From Xylanibacter ruminicola (GTDB taxonomy: Bacteria; Bacteroidota; Bacteroidia; Bacteroidales; Bacteroidaceae): a stretch of 64,000 bases of DNA. Positions 9,490 to 18,355 of the stretch are shown here, in pieces (the first letter of the stretch is position 1; each line of letters starts with the position of its first letter). The notes under the pieces are model-generated. The model did not search any database and was not told the DNA's origin. It saw only the letters and a list, made by a program, of their open reading frames with translations. The position numbers and the translations under genes are program-made. The stretch covers positions 176,858 to 240,857 of the forward strand of contig NZ_FRBD01000004.1 of NCBI RefSeq assembly GCF_900142525.1, given 5' to 3'.

Positions 9490-9777
9490 TCAATACTTCC
9501 TCTTAGGATTCTTGGGAAACCAACCTTTCTCCACTCTCTTTTTCTGTGCAAAGAGTTCTCCTATCCCCCAAAGGGCAGAAGCTCCAAACACTCCTACTAT
9601 TGAAGAAAGGATAGCATCCTCAATAAAAAGTGCGCCAAACACACAAGCCAAACCTATGATGAGATATAGTATCCAAGGACGAGTGCCCCAATAATATTCA
9701 GTTTTTATAACAATAGGATGCCAAATACCTATGGCAAGAAAAGTGCAGACAGCAATTATAATTCCAGTAAAATACAT
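9490..9777 (-). CDS. DUF4491 small membrane protein
   Basis: The protein has 95 residues and three membrane spans. Conserved features of DUF4491 are visible: HPIVIKTEYYWG, then a glycine-rich span, then FGASALWGIGELFAQKKRVEKG, and a positively charged end WFPKNPKRKY. The family is common in Bacteroidota and has no known function. A TTG at 9783 would add two codons; the ATG at 9777 is preferred. It lies 9 bases after the esterase stop at 9787 and is probably co-transcribed with it. Confidence 0.8.
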   Translation of the reverse strand: MYFTGIIIAVCTFLAIGIWHPIVIKTEYYWGTRPWILYLIIGLACVFGALFIEDAILSSIVGVFGASALWGIGELFAQKKRVEKGWFPKNPKRKY

Positions 9778-9786
9778 ATTCAAATT

Positions 9787-10623
9787 TTAAAAACTTTTCA
9801 ACCATGCTTTAAGTTCAAAAACCATTTGATAGTGATATTCAAATGTTTCACGATATCCCCATCCGTGCCCACCTGTAGGATAGATATGAATAGAGGCAGG
9901 AACATCGTGTTTATACAACTGCTGATAATAGCTAAAGCCATTGCAGGCAGGCACCGCTTTATCATCGTCACTCAAGGCAAGGAATGCTCGAGGAGTAACA
10001 CGATTGACCTGAAGGTCATTACTAAATTCAACTTCAAGTTTTTTCAGTTCCTTTTTACTCTCTATCACACCTAAAAAATTATCATGCGACCCTTTATGGG
10101 TAAAACCAGGATCCATCGTAATCACTGGATAGAAGAGAATCTGGAAGTTTGGCGCAGCATCGCCTTTGGAATGAGTAGCGATGGTAGAAGCCAGATGACC
10201 GCCAGCCGAGAAGCCCATAATACCTACATCATTGGGGTTAATATGCCACTCTGCTGCATGGCGACGAACAATCTTTACTGCCTCTTCGGCATCAGATATG
10301 GGCACTAAACGATTACCATGAGGCATACGATACTTAAGCACAATGAGTGCAATACCCTGAGTATTGAAAAACGGGGCCCACTGATGCCCCTCATGATCCA
10401 TAGCCAGATGACTATATCCACCACCAGGGCAACATACCACAGCTCTACCTGTTGCTTTCTTAGCATCTGGTAGATATACTGTTATTTCTGCCTGATCTTT
10501 CTCATCAGCGCTCACCACCTCGGGAGCATTTGGCCATAATTTCATTGTTGTACCTTTTTGTGCAAAAGCTGTGGCTGTGAAGGCCAACAGCAGGGTAGAT
10601 AATATCGTTTTCAAACTTTTCAT
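9787..10623 (-). CDS. Secreted alpha/beta-hydrolase esterase (acetyl-xylan/feruloyl esterase-like)
   Basis: This 278-residue protein has a cleavable signal peptide (TATAFAQ). It is an alpha/beta hydrolase with an oxyanion segment CPGGGYSHLAMDHEG near residue 65, the nucleophile elbow GFSAGGH with Ser139, an acid in LSDDDKAVP (about Asp219-221) and the catalytic His253 in PTGGHGWG. This arrangement is that of the BD-FAE / 'xylanase B-like' esterases, which in Bacteroidota remove acetyl or feruloyl groups from plant polysaccharides in the periplasm. Its 5' side is a divergent promoter region shared with the SGNH acetylesterase at 10716, which supports a deacetylation role. The exact ester substrate cannot be read from sequence. 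Confidence 0.8.
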   Translation of the reverse strand: MKSLKTILSTLLLAFTATAFAQKGTTMKLWPNAPEVVSADEKDQAEITVYLPDAKKATGRAVVCCPGGGYSHLAMDHEGHQWAPFFNTQGIALIVLKYRMPHGNRLVPISDAEEAVKIVRRHAAEWHINPNDVGIMGFSAGGHLASTIATHSKGDAAPNFQILFYPVITMDPGFTHKGSHDNFLGVIESKKELKKLEVEFSNDLQVNRVTPRAFLALSDDDKAVPACNGFSYYQQLYKHDVPASIHIYPTGGHGWGYRETFEYHYQMVFELKAWLKSF

Positions 10624-10648
10624 TGCTTTAAATATGTTAATCGCGGTG

Positions 10649-10656
10649 CAAAGGTA
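10649..10656 (-). promoter_or_regulatory. -7 promoter box for the esterase
   Basis: Minus strand TACCTTTG lies 26 bases before the ATG at 10623. It is the left half of a divergent promoter pair. Confidence 0.55.
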
Positions 10657-10677
10657 ATATTTTTATTTTTATTTTTG

Positions 10678-10685
10678 TATCTTTG
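10678..10685 (+). promoter_or_regulatory. -7 promoter box for the SGNH acetylesterase
   Basis: TATCTTTG lies 30 bases before the ATG at 10716. The box is preceded by T-rich sequence without a clean TTTG at -33. Confidence 0.55.
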
Positions 10686-10715
10686 TCGCCATAAACTTGA
10701 AATTATCAACAAAAA

Positions 10716-12167
10716 ATGAAGAGAAACCTAATTTTAGCTGCAATTGTTGCAATATCACTTGGAACCCAGGCAAAGGTTAAGTTACCACATCTGATTGGCG
10801 ACAACATGGTGATACAACAACAGACAGAAGCTCGTCTGTGGGGCTGGGCCAAACCTGGTCAAACAGTAAAGATATCCAATTCCTGGAGCAATGAAGTAAA
10901 AACAACCAAAGCCAACAAGCAAGGTGAGTGGTTGATAAAAGTAAGAACCCCGAAAGCCAGTTACACCCCACTATCTATCACTTTCGACGATGGTGAGAAA
11001 GTAACCATCAACAATATTCTTGCGGGCGAAGTATGGGTATGTGCAGGACAGTCGAATATGGAGATGCCTGTTAAGGGGTTCTGGATGTGTCCTGTAAAAG
11101 ACTACAATCAAGTAGTCATCGATTCAAAAAAACACGAAGGAGTACGTTCTGTAAAAATTCCCAGCATCATGTCGGCAAAGCCACTTAACGATGCTCAGTG
11201 CGAATGGCGTGTTTGCTCTCCGAAAACGGTTGGAGATTTCTCGGCCACAGGATATTTCTTTGCTCGCACCATGCACCAAGCACTCGACATCCCCATCGGT
11301 CTGATTGAGGCCAACAAAGGCGGTTCGCGTGTAGAAAGCTGGCTCACAAAGGATAATTTAGAGAAATACACCAGCGATCCTACTGATTCTATTGAGATCT
11401 GCAAGAAATGGTCAGAGTACGATTATCATCGATCACTGCTATGGGGCAACGGAACGTTTAATCCTATACTTAATTTCACCGTCAAAGGTATTCTTTACTA
11501 TCAGGGATGCTCAAACGTAGGCGACCCAGGCGATCAGTATTCTAAGCGCCTAAAACTATTGGTTGAACAATGGCGCAGCCAGTTTGGTCTTGGCGAGATT
11601 CCTTTCTACTTTGTACAGATAGCCCCCTATCGCTATGACGACGACAACAACGCCATCAGTGGTGCTTTGCTTCGTGAACAGCAGTTTAAGGCCCAAAAGA
11701 TCATTCCAAACAGCTCGTTGGTATGTATCAACGATTTGGTATACCCATACGAGTTCAGCCAGATTCACCCCACTCAGAAGCAGCAGGTTGGCGAGCGATT
11801 GGCATATACAGCACTAAACCGCGACTATGGATTCGAGAACGTGCTCTATCAGAGTTCAACTTATAAAGATATGAATATTAAAGGCGATGCCGTTTATATC
11901 CATCTTGACAACAACTATCACACCGATGCACCATTCGAGGACATACAAGGTTTCGAGATTGCAGGCGAAGACAAGGTTTTTTATCCCGCAAAAGCAGTAC
12001 ACTTCTGGCAGCCAGGAGGCGGCTATTGGGACGAGGCTATCAAACTTACCTCGCCCGATGTCAAAAAGCCTGTAGCTGTACGTTACTGCTTCCGCAACTT
12101 CCAGATAGGCAATGTTAAGAACGGAGCCAATCTGCCGTTATTCCCATTTAGAACTGATAACTGGTAA
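10716..12167 (+). CDS. Secreted sialate O-acetylesterase-family (SGNH) carbohydrate esterase
   Basis: The 483-residue protein has a signal peptide (ISLGTQAK). An N-terminal beta-domain starts with LPHLIGDNMVIQQ. The SGNH nucleophile block is VWVCAGQSNMEMP with Ser113, the second block is YYQGCSNVGDP and the late catalytic His is in SQIHPTQKQQ. The family is named for removal of 9-O-acetyl groups from sialic acid, but many members in glycan-degrading Bacteroidota deacetylate xylan. No sialic acid catabolic gene lies nearby, and a paralogue sits at 32460 beside GH43. Deacetylation of plant polysaccharide is therefore the more likely role. The upstream gene on the other strand is another esterase. 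Confidence 0.82.
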   Translation: MKRNLILAAIVAISLGTQAKVKLPHLIGDNMVIQQQTEARLWGWAKPGQTVKISNSWSNEVKTTKANKQGEWLIKVRTPKASYTPLSITFDDGEKVTINNILAGEVWVCAGQSNMEMPVKGFWMCPVKDYNQVVIDSKKHEGVRSVKIPSIMSAKPLNDAQCEWRVCSPKTVGDFSATGYFFARTMHQALDIPIGLIEANKGGSRVESWLTKDNLEKYTSDPTDSIEICKKWSEYDYHRSLLWGNGTFNPILNFTVKGILYYQGCSNVGDPGDQYSKRLKLLVEQWRSQFGLGEIPFYFVQIAPYRYDDDNNAISGALLREQQFKAQKIIPNSSLVCINDLVYPYEFSQIHPTQKQQVGERLAYTALNRDYGFENVLYQSSTYKDMNIKGDAVYIHLDNNYHTDAPFEDIQGFEIAGEDKVFYPAKAVHFWQPGGGYWDEAIKLTSPDVKKPVAVRYCFRNFQIGNVKNGANLPLFPFRTDNW

Positions 12168-12180
12168 TTTCTATTGCCCT

Positions 12181-12714
12181 ATGACCGAACATCCATTAGA
12201 GATATTCCGATTCTGCCCCAAATGTGGCAGTCAGGACTTTGAGATTCACAATGCACTGAGCCGTCATTGCTCTCAGTGTGGTTTCACATTCTATCAGAAC
12301 CCGCGTGCGTCAACAGCAGCATTCATTCTGAACTCTAAAGATGAGCTTCTTGTTGCCACACGAGGCAAGGAGCCTGCTATAGGCACACTAGATTTGCCTG
12401 GCGGTTTTGTTGATAACGACGAGAACGCCGAAGAAGGCATGGTAAGAGAGATCAAAGAGGAAACGGGACTGATTATCGACCCCAAAACCGTCGAGTATCA
12501 ATTCTCCATTCCCAATGTATATCGCTACTCGAGCATGGATATCCATACACTCGATTTCTTCTTCTTATGCCGTGTTGACGAAAATGTTGAAGTGAAGGCT
12601 GCCGACGATGCTGCAAATCTGCAATGGATTCCATTAAATGAAGTATACGTAGAGCGTTTCGGACTTCGCTCCATACGCGAGGCAGTACACCGTTTCTTGG
12701 CTCAAAACTGTTAA
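12181..12714 (+). CDS. Nudix hydrolase with N-terminal zinc ribbon
   Basis: The protein has 177 residues. Residues 10-40 form a zinc ribbon (FCPKCGSQDF then HCSQCGFTFYQNP) and the Nudix box is complete: GG-FVDNDE with the REIKEETGL core, fitting G-x5-E-x7-REUxEExGU. This arrangement is that of NudC-like or ADP-ribose/NADH pyrophosphatase-type proteins, which hydrolyse nucleoside diphosphate linkages in the cytoplasm. The frame is open upstream into the esterase gene, but the ATG at 12181 begins the zinc ribbon domain and falls 13 bases after the esterase stop, so it was chosen over the overlapping ATG at 12112. Substrate is unknown. Confidence 0.82.
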   Translation: MTEHPLEIFRFCPKCGSQDFEIHNALSRHCSQCGFTFYQNPRASTAAFILNSKDELLVATRGKEPAIGTLDLPGGFVDNDENAEEGMVREIKEETGLIIDPKTVEYQFSIPNVYRYSSMDIHTLDFFFLCRVDENVEVKAADDAANLQWIPLNEVYVERFGLRSIREAVHRFLAQNC

Positions 12715-12762
12715 TAAAACAAAAAACTTCTATATTAATAAGGTGAAAGAGAGTTTTTTGCT

Positions 12763-12770
12763 TACTTTTG
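12763..12770 (+). promoter_or_regulatory. -7 promoter box for topA
   Basis: TACTTTTG lies 31 bases before the topA ATG at 12802 and after the Nudix stop. It probably drives the topA-aroK-speA run. Confidence 0.55.
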
Positions 12771-12801
12771 CAGCCCGAAAGAAATATAATGCGACAGAAA
12801 T

Positions 12802-15180
12802 ATGCAAAAGAACTTAGTGATAGTGGAGTCGCCCGCAAAGGCAAAGACAATTGAGAAATTCTTAGGAAAAGATTTCAAGGTAATGTCAAGTTACGGACAC
12901 ATCCGCGATTTGAAGAAGAAAGAAATCAGCATCGACGACAAGACTCTGGAACCAGAATACGAGATTCCAGAAGAGAAGAAAAAACTAGTAGAAGATCTGA
13001 GAGAGAAAGCTGCTAATTCAAAAACTGTATGGCTGGCATCCGATGAAGACCGTGAAGGAGAAGCTATATCATGGCATCTTTGTGAGGTGCTAGGACTAGA
13101 CAAGGACAAGACCAATCGTATTGTTTTCCACGAGATTACTCCAACAGCCATATTGGATGCTATTGAGCACCCACGCCATATTAATATGGATCTGGTTAAT
13201 GCCCAGCAGGCCCGCCGCGTGCTCGACCGTCTGGTAGGTTTCAAGCTTTCTCCAGTCCTCTGGCGTAAGGTTAAGCCCGCACTCTCAGCCGGTCGCGTAC
13301 AAAGTGTTGCAGTAAGACTGATAGTAGAACGCGAGCGCGAGATTCAGAACTTCACTTCCGAGCCATATTATAGTGTTAATGGTGTGTTTGCCATTGCCAA
13401 TCCCGATGGATCGGCATCAGAGGTTAAGGCACAGCTGAGCACACGTTTCAAGACCGAAGCCGAAGTGCTGGCATTCCTAGAGAAGTGCAAGACGGCTACA
13501 TTTACCGTCGAGACCATCTCTAAGAAGCCCATGAAGCGTACACCAGCTCCCCCATTCACCACATCAACACTTCAGCAGGAGGCTGCCCGCAAACTTGGAT
13601 ACTCTGTTAGTCAGACCATGATGATTGCCCAGCACCTGTACGAAAGCGGACGTATCACCTATATGCGTACAGACTCTGTAAATCTGTCGCAGCTCTGCTT
13701 GAATGCAAGTAAGAAGGAGATTATCGACCTGTATGGCGAGAACTATAGCAAGACCCGTAAGTATCATACAAACTCCAAGGGTGCTCAAGAGGCTCACGAA
13801 GCCATCCGCCCTTCGTATATGGACAAGAGTAATATCGAAGGCAGCGCCCAAGAGAAACGCTTGTACGAGCTGATCTGGAAACGCACCATTGCCAGCCAGA
13901 TGGCTGATGCTGAGATTGAGAAGACCACCATCACCATCAAGAGTGATGATATCGATGAGGTATTCACTGCTCAGGGCGAGGTTGTTAAGTTCGATGGATT
14001 CATCAAGGTTTATCGCGAGTCATCCGACGATGATGAGTCATCAGAGGACTACAGCCACTCTCTCCCTACCATGAAGAAGGGCCAGGAGCTGGTGCGCCGC
14101 GAGATACTTGCTACCGAGCGTTTCAGTGCCGGCCCACAGCGTTATACTGAGGCTAGTCTGGTACACAAGATGGAGGAGCTTGGCATCGGTCGTCCTTCAA
14201 CCTATGCACCAACCATTTCTACCATCCAGCAGCGCGAATATGTGATGAAGGGCGATCGCAAGGGCGAAGAGCGCTTCTATTCTATCTACCAGCTCAAGGG
14301 CAAGCAGGTTACTCAGAAGACCCGCAAGGAGATGGCTGGTTCAGATAAAGGCAAGCTTATTCCTACCGACATCGGTACTGTGGTTAATGATTTCCTGATG
14401 GAAAACTTCAGCGAGATCATGGACTACAACTTTACAGCCAAGGTTGAGCAGGACTTCGATAAGATTGCCGAGGGCGACGAGCAGTGGAAGGACATGATGA
14501 AGCAGTTCTACAAGAGTTTTGAGCCTACAGTAGAAGAAACCATGAACAGCCGCCAGAAGTTCAAGGCCGGCGAGCGTGTATTGGGTGACGACCCCAAGAC
14601 CGGCCGCCCAGTGTTTGTAAAGATCGGCCGATTCGGGCCAGTGGTACAGATTGGTTCATCAGAAGATAAAGAGAAGCCTCTGTTTGCCCAGCTGCCAAAG
14701 GAACTGAGCATGGAAACCATCACACTCGAAGAGGCTATGGAGCTATTTAAGCTGCCTCGCGAGCTTGGCGACTTCGAGGGTTCGCCCGTAAGCGTTGGTG
14801 CAGGCCGATTCGGTCCTTATGTAAAACATGAGAACCTGTTTGCATCGCTGCCCAAGGATGCCGACCCGATGGCCATCACACTCGATGAAGCTATTGCCCT
14901 GATCCAGGATAAGCGCAGAGCCGAGGCTGCCAAGCACCTGAAGTTCTTCCTCGAGGATCCCAAGCTTGAGATCATGAATGGCCTGTATGGTCCATATCTG
15001 TCGTACGATGGCAAGAACTACCGCCTGCCCAAGACCATGCACGAGAATGCCAAGGAGCTTACATATGCCGAGTGTATGAAGGTTATCCAAGATATGGAGG
15101 CACTGAAGGGTGATGATAAAGGTGGCAAGAAAACCAGAAAGGGCGCCACTAGAAAGACTACCAAAAAGGCAACAGCATAA
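12802..15180 (+). CDS. topA: DNA topoisomerase I
   Basis: This is a type IA topoisomerase of 792 residues that relaxes negative supercoils. The Toprim domain has VESPAKAKTIEKFLG near the start and SDEDREGEA near residue 75. SAGRVQSVAVRLI follows, and the active-site tyrosine is Tyr287 in ITYMRTDSVN. The C-terminal half carries repeated GRFGP blocks (IGRFGPVVQIG, AGRFGPYVKH) in place of zinc fingers, then a Lys-rich tail (KKTRKGATRKTTKKATA), as is usual in Bacteroidota. The ATG at 12789 is in another frame, so 12802 is the start. aroK follows after 3 bases. Confidence 0.97.
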   Translation: MQKNLVIVESPAKAKTIEKFLGKDFKVMSSYGHIRDLKKKEISIDDKTLEPEYEIPEEKKKLVEDLREKAANSKTVWLASDEDREGEAISWHLCEVLGLDKDKTNRIVFHEITPTAILDAIEHPRHINMDLVNAQQARRVLDRLVGFKLSPVLWRKVKPALSAGRVQSVAVRLIVEREREIQNFTSEPYYSVNGVFAIANPDGSASEVKAQLSTRFKTEAEVLAFLEKCKTATFTVETISKKPMKRTPAPPFTTSTLQQEAARKLGYSVSQTMMIAQHLYESGRITYMRTDSVNLSQLCLNASKKEIIDLYGENYSKTRKYHTNSKGAQEAHEAIRPSYMDKSNIEGSAQEKRLYELIWKRTIASQMADAEIEKTTITIKSDDIDEVFTAQGEVVKFDGFIKVYRESSDDDESSEDYSHSLPTMKKGQELVRREILATERFSAGPQRYTEASLVHKMEELGIGRPSTYAPTISTIQQREYVMKGDRKGEERFYSIYQLKGKQVTQKTRKEMAGSDKGKLIPTDIGTVVNDFLMENFSEIMDYNFTAKVEQDFDKIAEGDEQWKDMMKQFYKSFEPTVEETMNSRQKFKAGERVLGDDPKTGRPVFVKIGRFGPVVQIGSSEDKEKPLFAQLPKELSMETITLEEAMELFKLPRELGDFEGSPVSVGAGRFGPYVKHENLFASLPKDADPMAITLDEAIALIQDKRRAEAAKHLKFFLEDPKLEIMNGLYGPYLSYDGKNYRLPKTMHENAKELTYAECMKVIQDMEALKGDDKGGKKTRKGATRKTTKKATA

Positions 15181-15183
15181 GGC

Positions 15184-15711
15184 ATGAATCGTATTATCCT
15201 GATAGGCTATATGGGGGCCGGTAAGACCACTATCGGCAAAGCGCTCTCAAAAGAGTTAGGGGCCACTTTCTACGACCTCGATTGGTACATTGAAAGCCGC
15301 ATGCGCAAAACGGTGGCACAGATATTTGCCGAGAAGGGCGAAGAGGGTTTCCGAAAGATGGAGTACAACATGCTGCACGAGGTGGCTGAGTTCGAGAATG
15401 TCATCATCAGCTGTGGTGGCGGCACGCCCTGCTTCTTTGATAACATGGACTACCTAAACCAGCAAGGCAAGACGGTGTATCTTAAAGCCACCCCCGAGGT
15501 GCTTTACAACCACCTGCTGATGGGAAAGGTAGAACGTCCGCTCATCAAGGGCAAGAGTCCCGAAGAGCTGATAACCTTTATCCGCGAACAGCTTGACAAG
15601 CGCGAGCCATACTACACCAAGGCTAAGTACACGCTAGATGTAAGCCTAATGGACAATTACGAGAAAATAAAAATCAGCGTTGATAAGATAAAAGAAATAC
15701 TTGATATATGA
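15184..15711 (+). CDS. aroK: Shikimate kinase
   Basis: The protein has 175 residues and phosphorylates shikimate at the 3-hydroxyl in chorismate synthesis. Walker A is GYMGAGKTT (residues 8-16, Lys14). The shikimate-binding DLDWYIESR and the SCGGGTPCF motif are present, and the LID arginine lies in KVERPLIKG. The gene is wedged between topA (3-base gap) and speA (4-base ATGA overlap), so the three are one transcript. Family length and all key residues are normal. Confidence 0.95.
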   Translation: MNRIILIGYMGAGKTTIGKALSKELGATFYDLDWYIESRMRKTVAQIFAEKGEEGFRKMEYNMLHEVAEFENVIISCGGGTPCFFDNMDYLNQQGKTVYLKATPEVLYNHLLMGKVERPLIKGKSPEELITFIREQLDKREPYYTKAKYTLDVSLMDNYEKIKISVDKIKEILDI

Positions 15712-17600
15712 AGAAATGGACGATTGAGGATTCGAAGGAACTCTACAACATCAATGGTTGGGGTACTTCCTATTTTGGCATCAACGAGAAGGGCGATGTC
15801 TACGTCACACCTTGCAAGAACAACACGCAGATTGACCTGCGTGAGGTGATGGACGAACTGGCACTGCGTGATGTCACACCACCAGTACTGCTGCGTTTCC
15901 CCGACATTCTCGACAATCGTATCGAGAAGACCTGGAGCTGCTTTAAGAAGGCTGCTCAGGAGTACGATTACAAAGGCGAGAACTACGTAGTCTACCCCAT
16001 CAAGGTAAACCAGATACAGCCCGTTGTCGAGGAGATTATATCGCACGGCAAGAAGTTCAATCTTGGTGTCGAAGCCGGTTCTAAACCCGAGCTGCATGCC
16101 GTGATTGCCGTACAGTGCCAAAGCGATTCCATCATCGTCTGCAACGGCTATAAAGACCAGAGCTACATCGAGCTGGCTTTGCTGGCCCAGAAGATGGGTA
16201 AACGCATCTTCATCGTGGTCGAGAAGCTGAACGAGCTCGAAATCATTGCCAGGGTAGCCAAGAAGATGGGTATCCGTCCTAATATAGGTATCCGCATAAA
16301 ACTGGCTTCGAGCGGTTCAGGCAAATGGGAAGAGAGTGGCGGCGATGCCTCAAAGTTCGGACTCACCAGTGCCGAACTGCTGGATGCTCTGGAGATGCTG
16401 GATAAGAAGGATATGCGCGACTGTCTGCGCCTGATTCACTTCCACATCGGTTCTCAGATCACCAAGATACGTCGTATACAGACTGCCCTGCGCGAGGCTT
16501 CGCAGTTCTACATCCAGCTGCACAAGATGGGCTACAATGTTGACTTTGTAGACTGTGGTGGTGGACTTGGTGTCGACTACGACGGCACTCGCTCACCTTC
16601 AAGCGAAAGTTCGGTCAACTACTCTATTCAGGAGTATGTGAACGACTGTATCTATACCTTCGTAGATGCTGCCAACAAAAATAATCTGCCTCATCCCAAC
16701 ATCATTACCGAGAGCGGCCGTTCGCTGGCAGCACACCATTCGGTGCTGGTAATCGATGTACTTGAGACAGCCTCACTGCCCGAGATGCCCGAGGAGTACG
16801 AGCCCGATGAGAACGCCCACCAGCTGGTAAAGGATCTGTATGAGATCTGGGATAACCTCTCGCCTCGCAACGTACTCGAAGACTGGCACGATGCCGAGCA
16901 GATACGCGAAGAGGTACTCGACCTGTTTGCCCACGGCATCGTAGACCTGAAGACGCGCGCTGAGATCGAGGCCATGTACTGGAGTGTTTGTCATGAGATT
17001 AACATCCTTACCAAGGGCCTCAAGCACATCCCCGAGGAGCTGATGAATATCGATAAATTACTGGCCGACAAGTACTTCTGCAACTTCTCATTGTTCCAGA
17101 GTCTGCCCGATAGCTGGGCTATCGACCAGCTGTTCCCCATCATGCCCATCCAGCGTCTTGATGAGCGCCCCACCCGAAATGCCACACTTCAGGACATCAC
17201 CTGCGACAGCGATGGTAAAGTGGCTAATTTTGTTACCAATCGCAACAATTCGCACTCACTACCTGTACATGCACTCAAAAAGAGCGAGCCCTACTATCTG
17301 GGCGTGTTCCTGGTAGGTGCTTATCAGGAGATTCTGGGTGATATGCACAACCTGTTTGGCGATACCAATGCCGTTCATATCTCAGAGAAGGATGGCAGCT
17401 ACCACATCGACCAGATTATCGATGGTGAGACCGTGGCCGAGGTACTCGACTACGTTCAGTACGACCCCAAGAAGCTGGTCCGCCAGCTCGAGGTGTGGGT
17501 AGCTAAAAGTGTCAAGCAGGGTAAAATCTCTCTCGAAGAGGGCAAGGAGTTTCTATCAAACTACCGCTCTGGCCTATACGGATATACATATCTAGAATAA
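15708..17600 (+). CDS. speA: Biosynthetic arginine decarboxylase
   Basis: The 630-residue PLP enzyme converts arginine to agmatine, the first step of a polyamine route. The PLP lysine is Lys99 in YPIKVNQ. Other family blocks are LIHFHIGSQI, VDCGGGLGVDYDG and TESGRSLAAHHS, and the substrate cysteine region is present near the C-terminus (LVGAYQEILGDMHNLFG). The length matches SpeA of the long alanine-racemase-fold type. The start ATG overlaps the aroK stop as ATGA, a sign of translational coupling. argB, an arginine-synthesis gene, lies two genes downstream, so this stretch links arginine supply and use. Confidence 0.95.
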   Translation: MKKWTIEDSKELYNINGWGTSYFGINEKGDVYVTPCKNNTQIDLREVMDELALRDVTPPVLLRFPDILDNRIEKTWSCFKKAAQEYDYKGENYVVYPIKVNQIQPVVEEIISHGKKFNLGVEAGSKPELHAVIAVQCQSDSIIVCNGYKDQSYIELALLAQKMGKRIFIVVEKLNELEIIARVAKKMGIRPNIGIRIKLASSGSGKWEESGGDASKFGLTSAELLDALEMLDKKDMRDCLRLIHFHIGSQITKIRRIQTALREASQFYIQLHKMGYNVDFVDCGGGLGVDYDGTRSPSSESSVNYSIQEYVNDCIYTFVDAANKNNLPHPNIITESGRSLAAHHSVLVIDVLETASLPEMPEEYEPDENAHQLVKDLYEIWDNLSPRNVLEDWHDAEQIREEVLDLFAHGIVDLKTRAEIEAMYWSVCHEINILTKGLKHIPEELMNIDKLLADKYFCNFSLFQSLPDSWAIDQLFPIMPIQRLDERPTRNATLQDITCDSDGKVANFVTNRNNSHSLPVHALKKSEPYYLGVFLVGAYQEILGDMHNLFGDTNAVHISEKDGSYHIDQIIDGETVAEVLDYVQYDPKKLVRQLEVWVAKSVKQGKISLEEGKEFLSNYRSGLYGYTYLE

Positions 17601-17622
17601 TAACTTAAAAATAAAACCTAAC

Positions 17623-18048
17623 ATGCAGTACCAACGTCATATTACTCTACCTAACGACGTGCAGGCTACAACCGAGCTCGGAATGTTCGTCGATGAAGTC
17701 TGCGAGAACGTTGGATTCGACATGAGCACAGCGCTTAAGCTGAACCTCGCTATCGAGGAAGCTGTGGTCAATGTCATGAGCTACGCCTATCCCGCAGGCA
17801 CAAAGGGCGATGTAGACATCGATGCCGAGGCAACCAATGAACAGCTGAAGTTTGTAATCAGCGATAGCGGCACCCCCTTCGATCCAACCACCAAGGGCGA
17901 GGTTGACACCACCCTCTCGGCCGAGGAGCGCGGAATAGGAGGATTGGGTATTCACCTGATCCGACAGATAATGGATACAATTAATTACGAGCGTGTGGAC
18001 GGCAAGAACGTGCTTACGCTCAGCAAAAATCTCACTAAAAACTTATAG
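17623..18048 (+). CDS. RsbW-like serine kinase / ATP-binding regulator
   Basis: This 141-residue single-domain GHKL ATPase has an N-box LNLAIEEAVVNVMSYAYP, a G1 block ISDSGTPFDP and a G2 block GIGGLGIHLIRQIMD. Such proteins (RsbW, SpoIIAB) bind a sigma factor or other target and phosphorylate a STAS antagonist. The STAS partner is encoded 4 bases downstream, and the SpoIIE-type phosphatase that could reverse the reaction is at 35920. No classical sigma-B is present; an ECF sigma gene is at 19188. The target is therefore unknown, and in Bacteroidota it may not be a sigma factor at all. It lies 22 bases after speA in the same orientation. Confidence 0.88.
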   Translation: MQYQRHITLPNDVQATTELGMFVDEVCENVGFDMSTALKLNLAIEEAVVNVMSYAYPAGTKGDVDIDAEATNEQLKFVISDSGTPFDPTTKGEVDTTLSAEERGIGGLGIHLIRQIMDTINYERVDGKNVLTLSKNLTKNL

Positions 18049-18052
18049 CATT

Positions 18053-18355
18053 ATGAAGACAACATTTAAAGAAGAAGACAATTATTTTGTAATGTACTTC
18101 GAGGGCCGTCTTGACACGGCAGCATCAGCTCAGACAGAAGAGGACATGAAGCCACTCTACGACTGCTCTGGCCACGACATCATTCTCGACTGCACCAATC
18201 TTGAGTACATCTCTTCAAGTGGTCTGCGCCTGTTCCTTGCACTGCTTAAGACAGCCAAACCAAAGGGCAGCCATATCTACATCCGTGGCATCAACGAGGA
18301 TCTGCGTCAGGTATTTGCAATGACAGGATTCATCAATCTGTTCGAGTTTAAATAA
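18053..18355 (+). CDS. STAS-domain anti-sigma factor antagonist
   Basis: The protein has 100 residues, a full-length stand-alone STAS domain. The phosphorylation loop reads LEYISSSGLR (residues 50-59). By alignment with SpoIIAA (DSSGL) the phosphorylated residue should be Ser55, and the aspartate found just before it in many homologues is replaced by serine here. An upstream in-frame ATG at 17993 lies inside the kinase gene; 18053 is preferred because it starts the domain and is 4 bases past the kinase stop. The stop TAA directly abuts the argB ATG. Confidence 0.88.
   Translation: MKTTFKEEDNYFVMYFEGRLDTAASAQTEEDMKPLYDCSGHDIILDCTNLEYISSSGLRLFLALLKTAKPKGSHIYIRGINEDLRQVFAMTGFINLFEFK

Noticed and set aside
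10716..12167. Sialic acid catabolic locus
   Set aside because: Despite the family name, no neuraminidase, NanA, NanK or epimerase genes are nearby; plant-glycan deacetylation fits better.
12112..12180. Upstream ATG for the Nudix hydrolase
   Set aside because: It would overlap the esterase gene by 56 bases and adds residues before a clean zinc-ribbon start.
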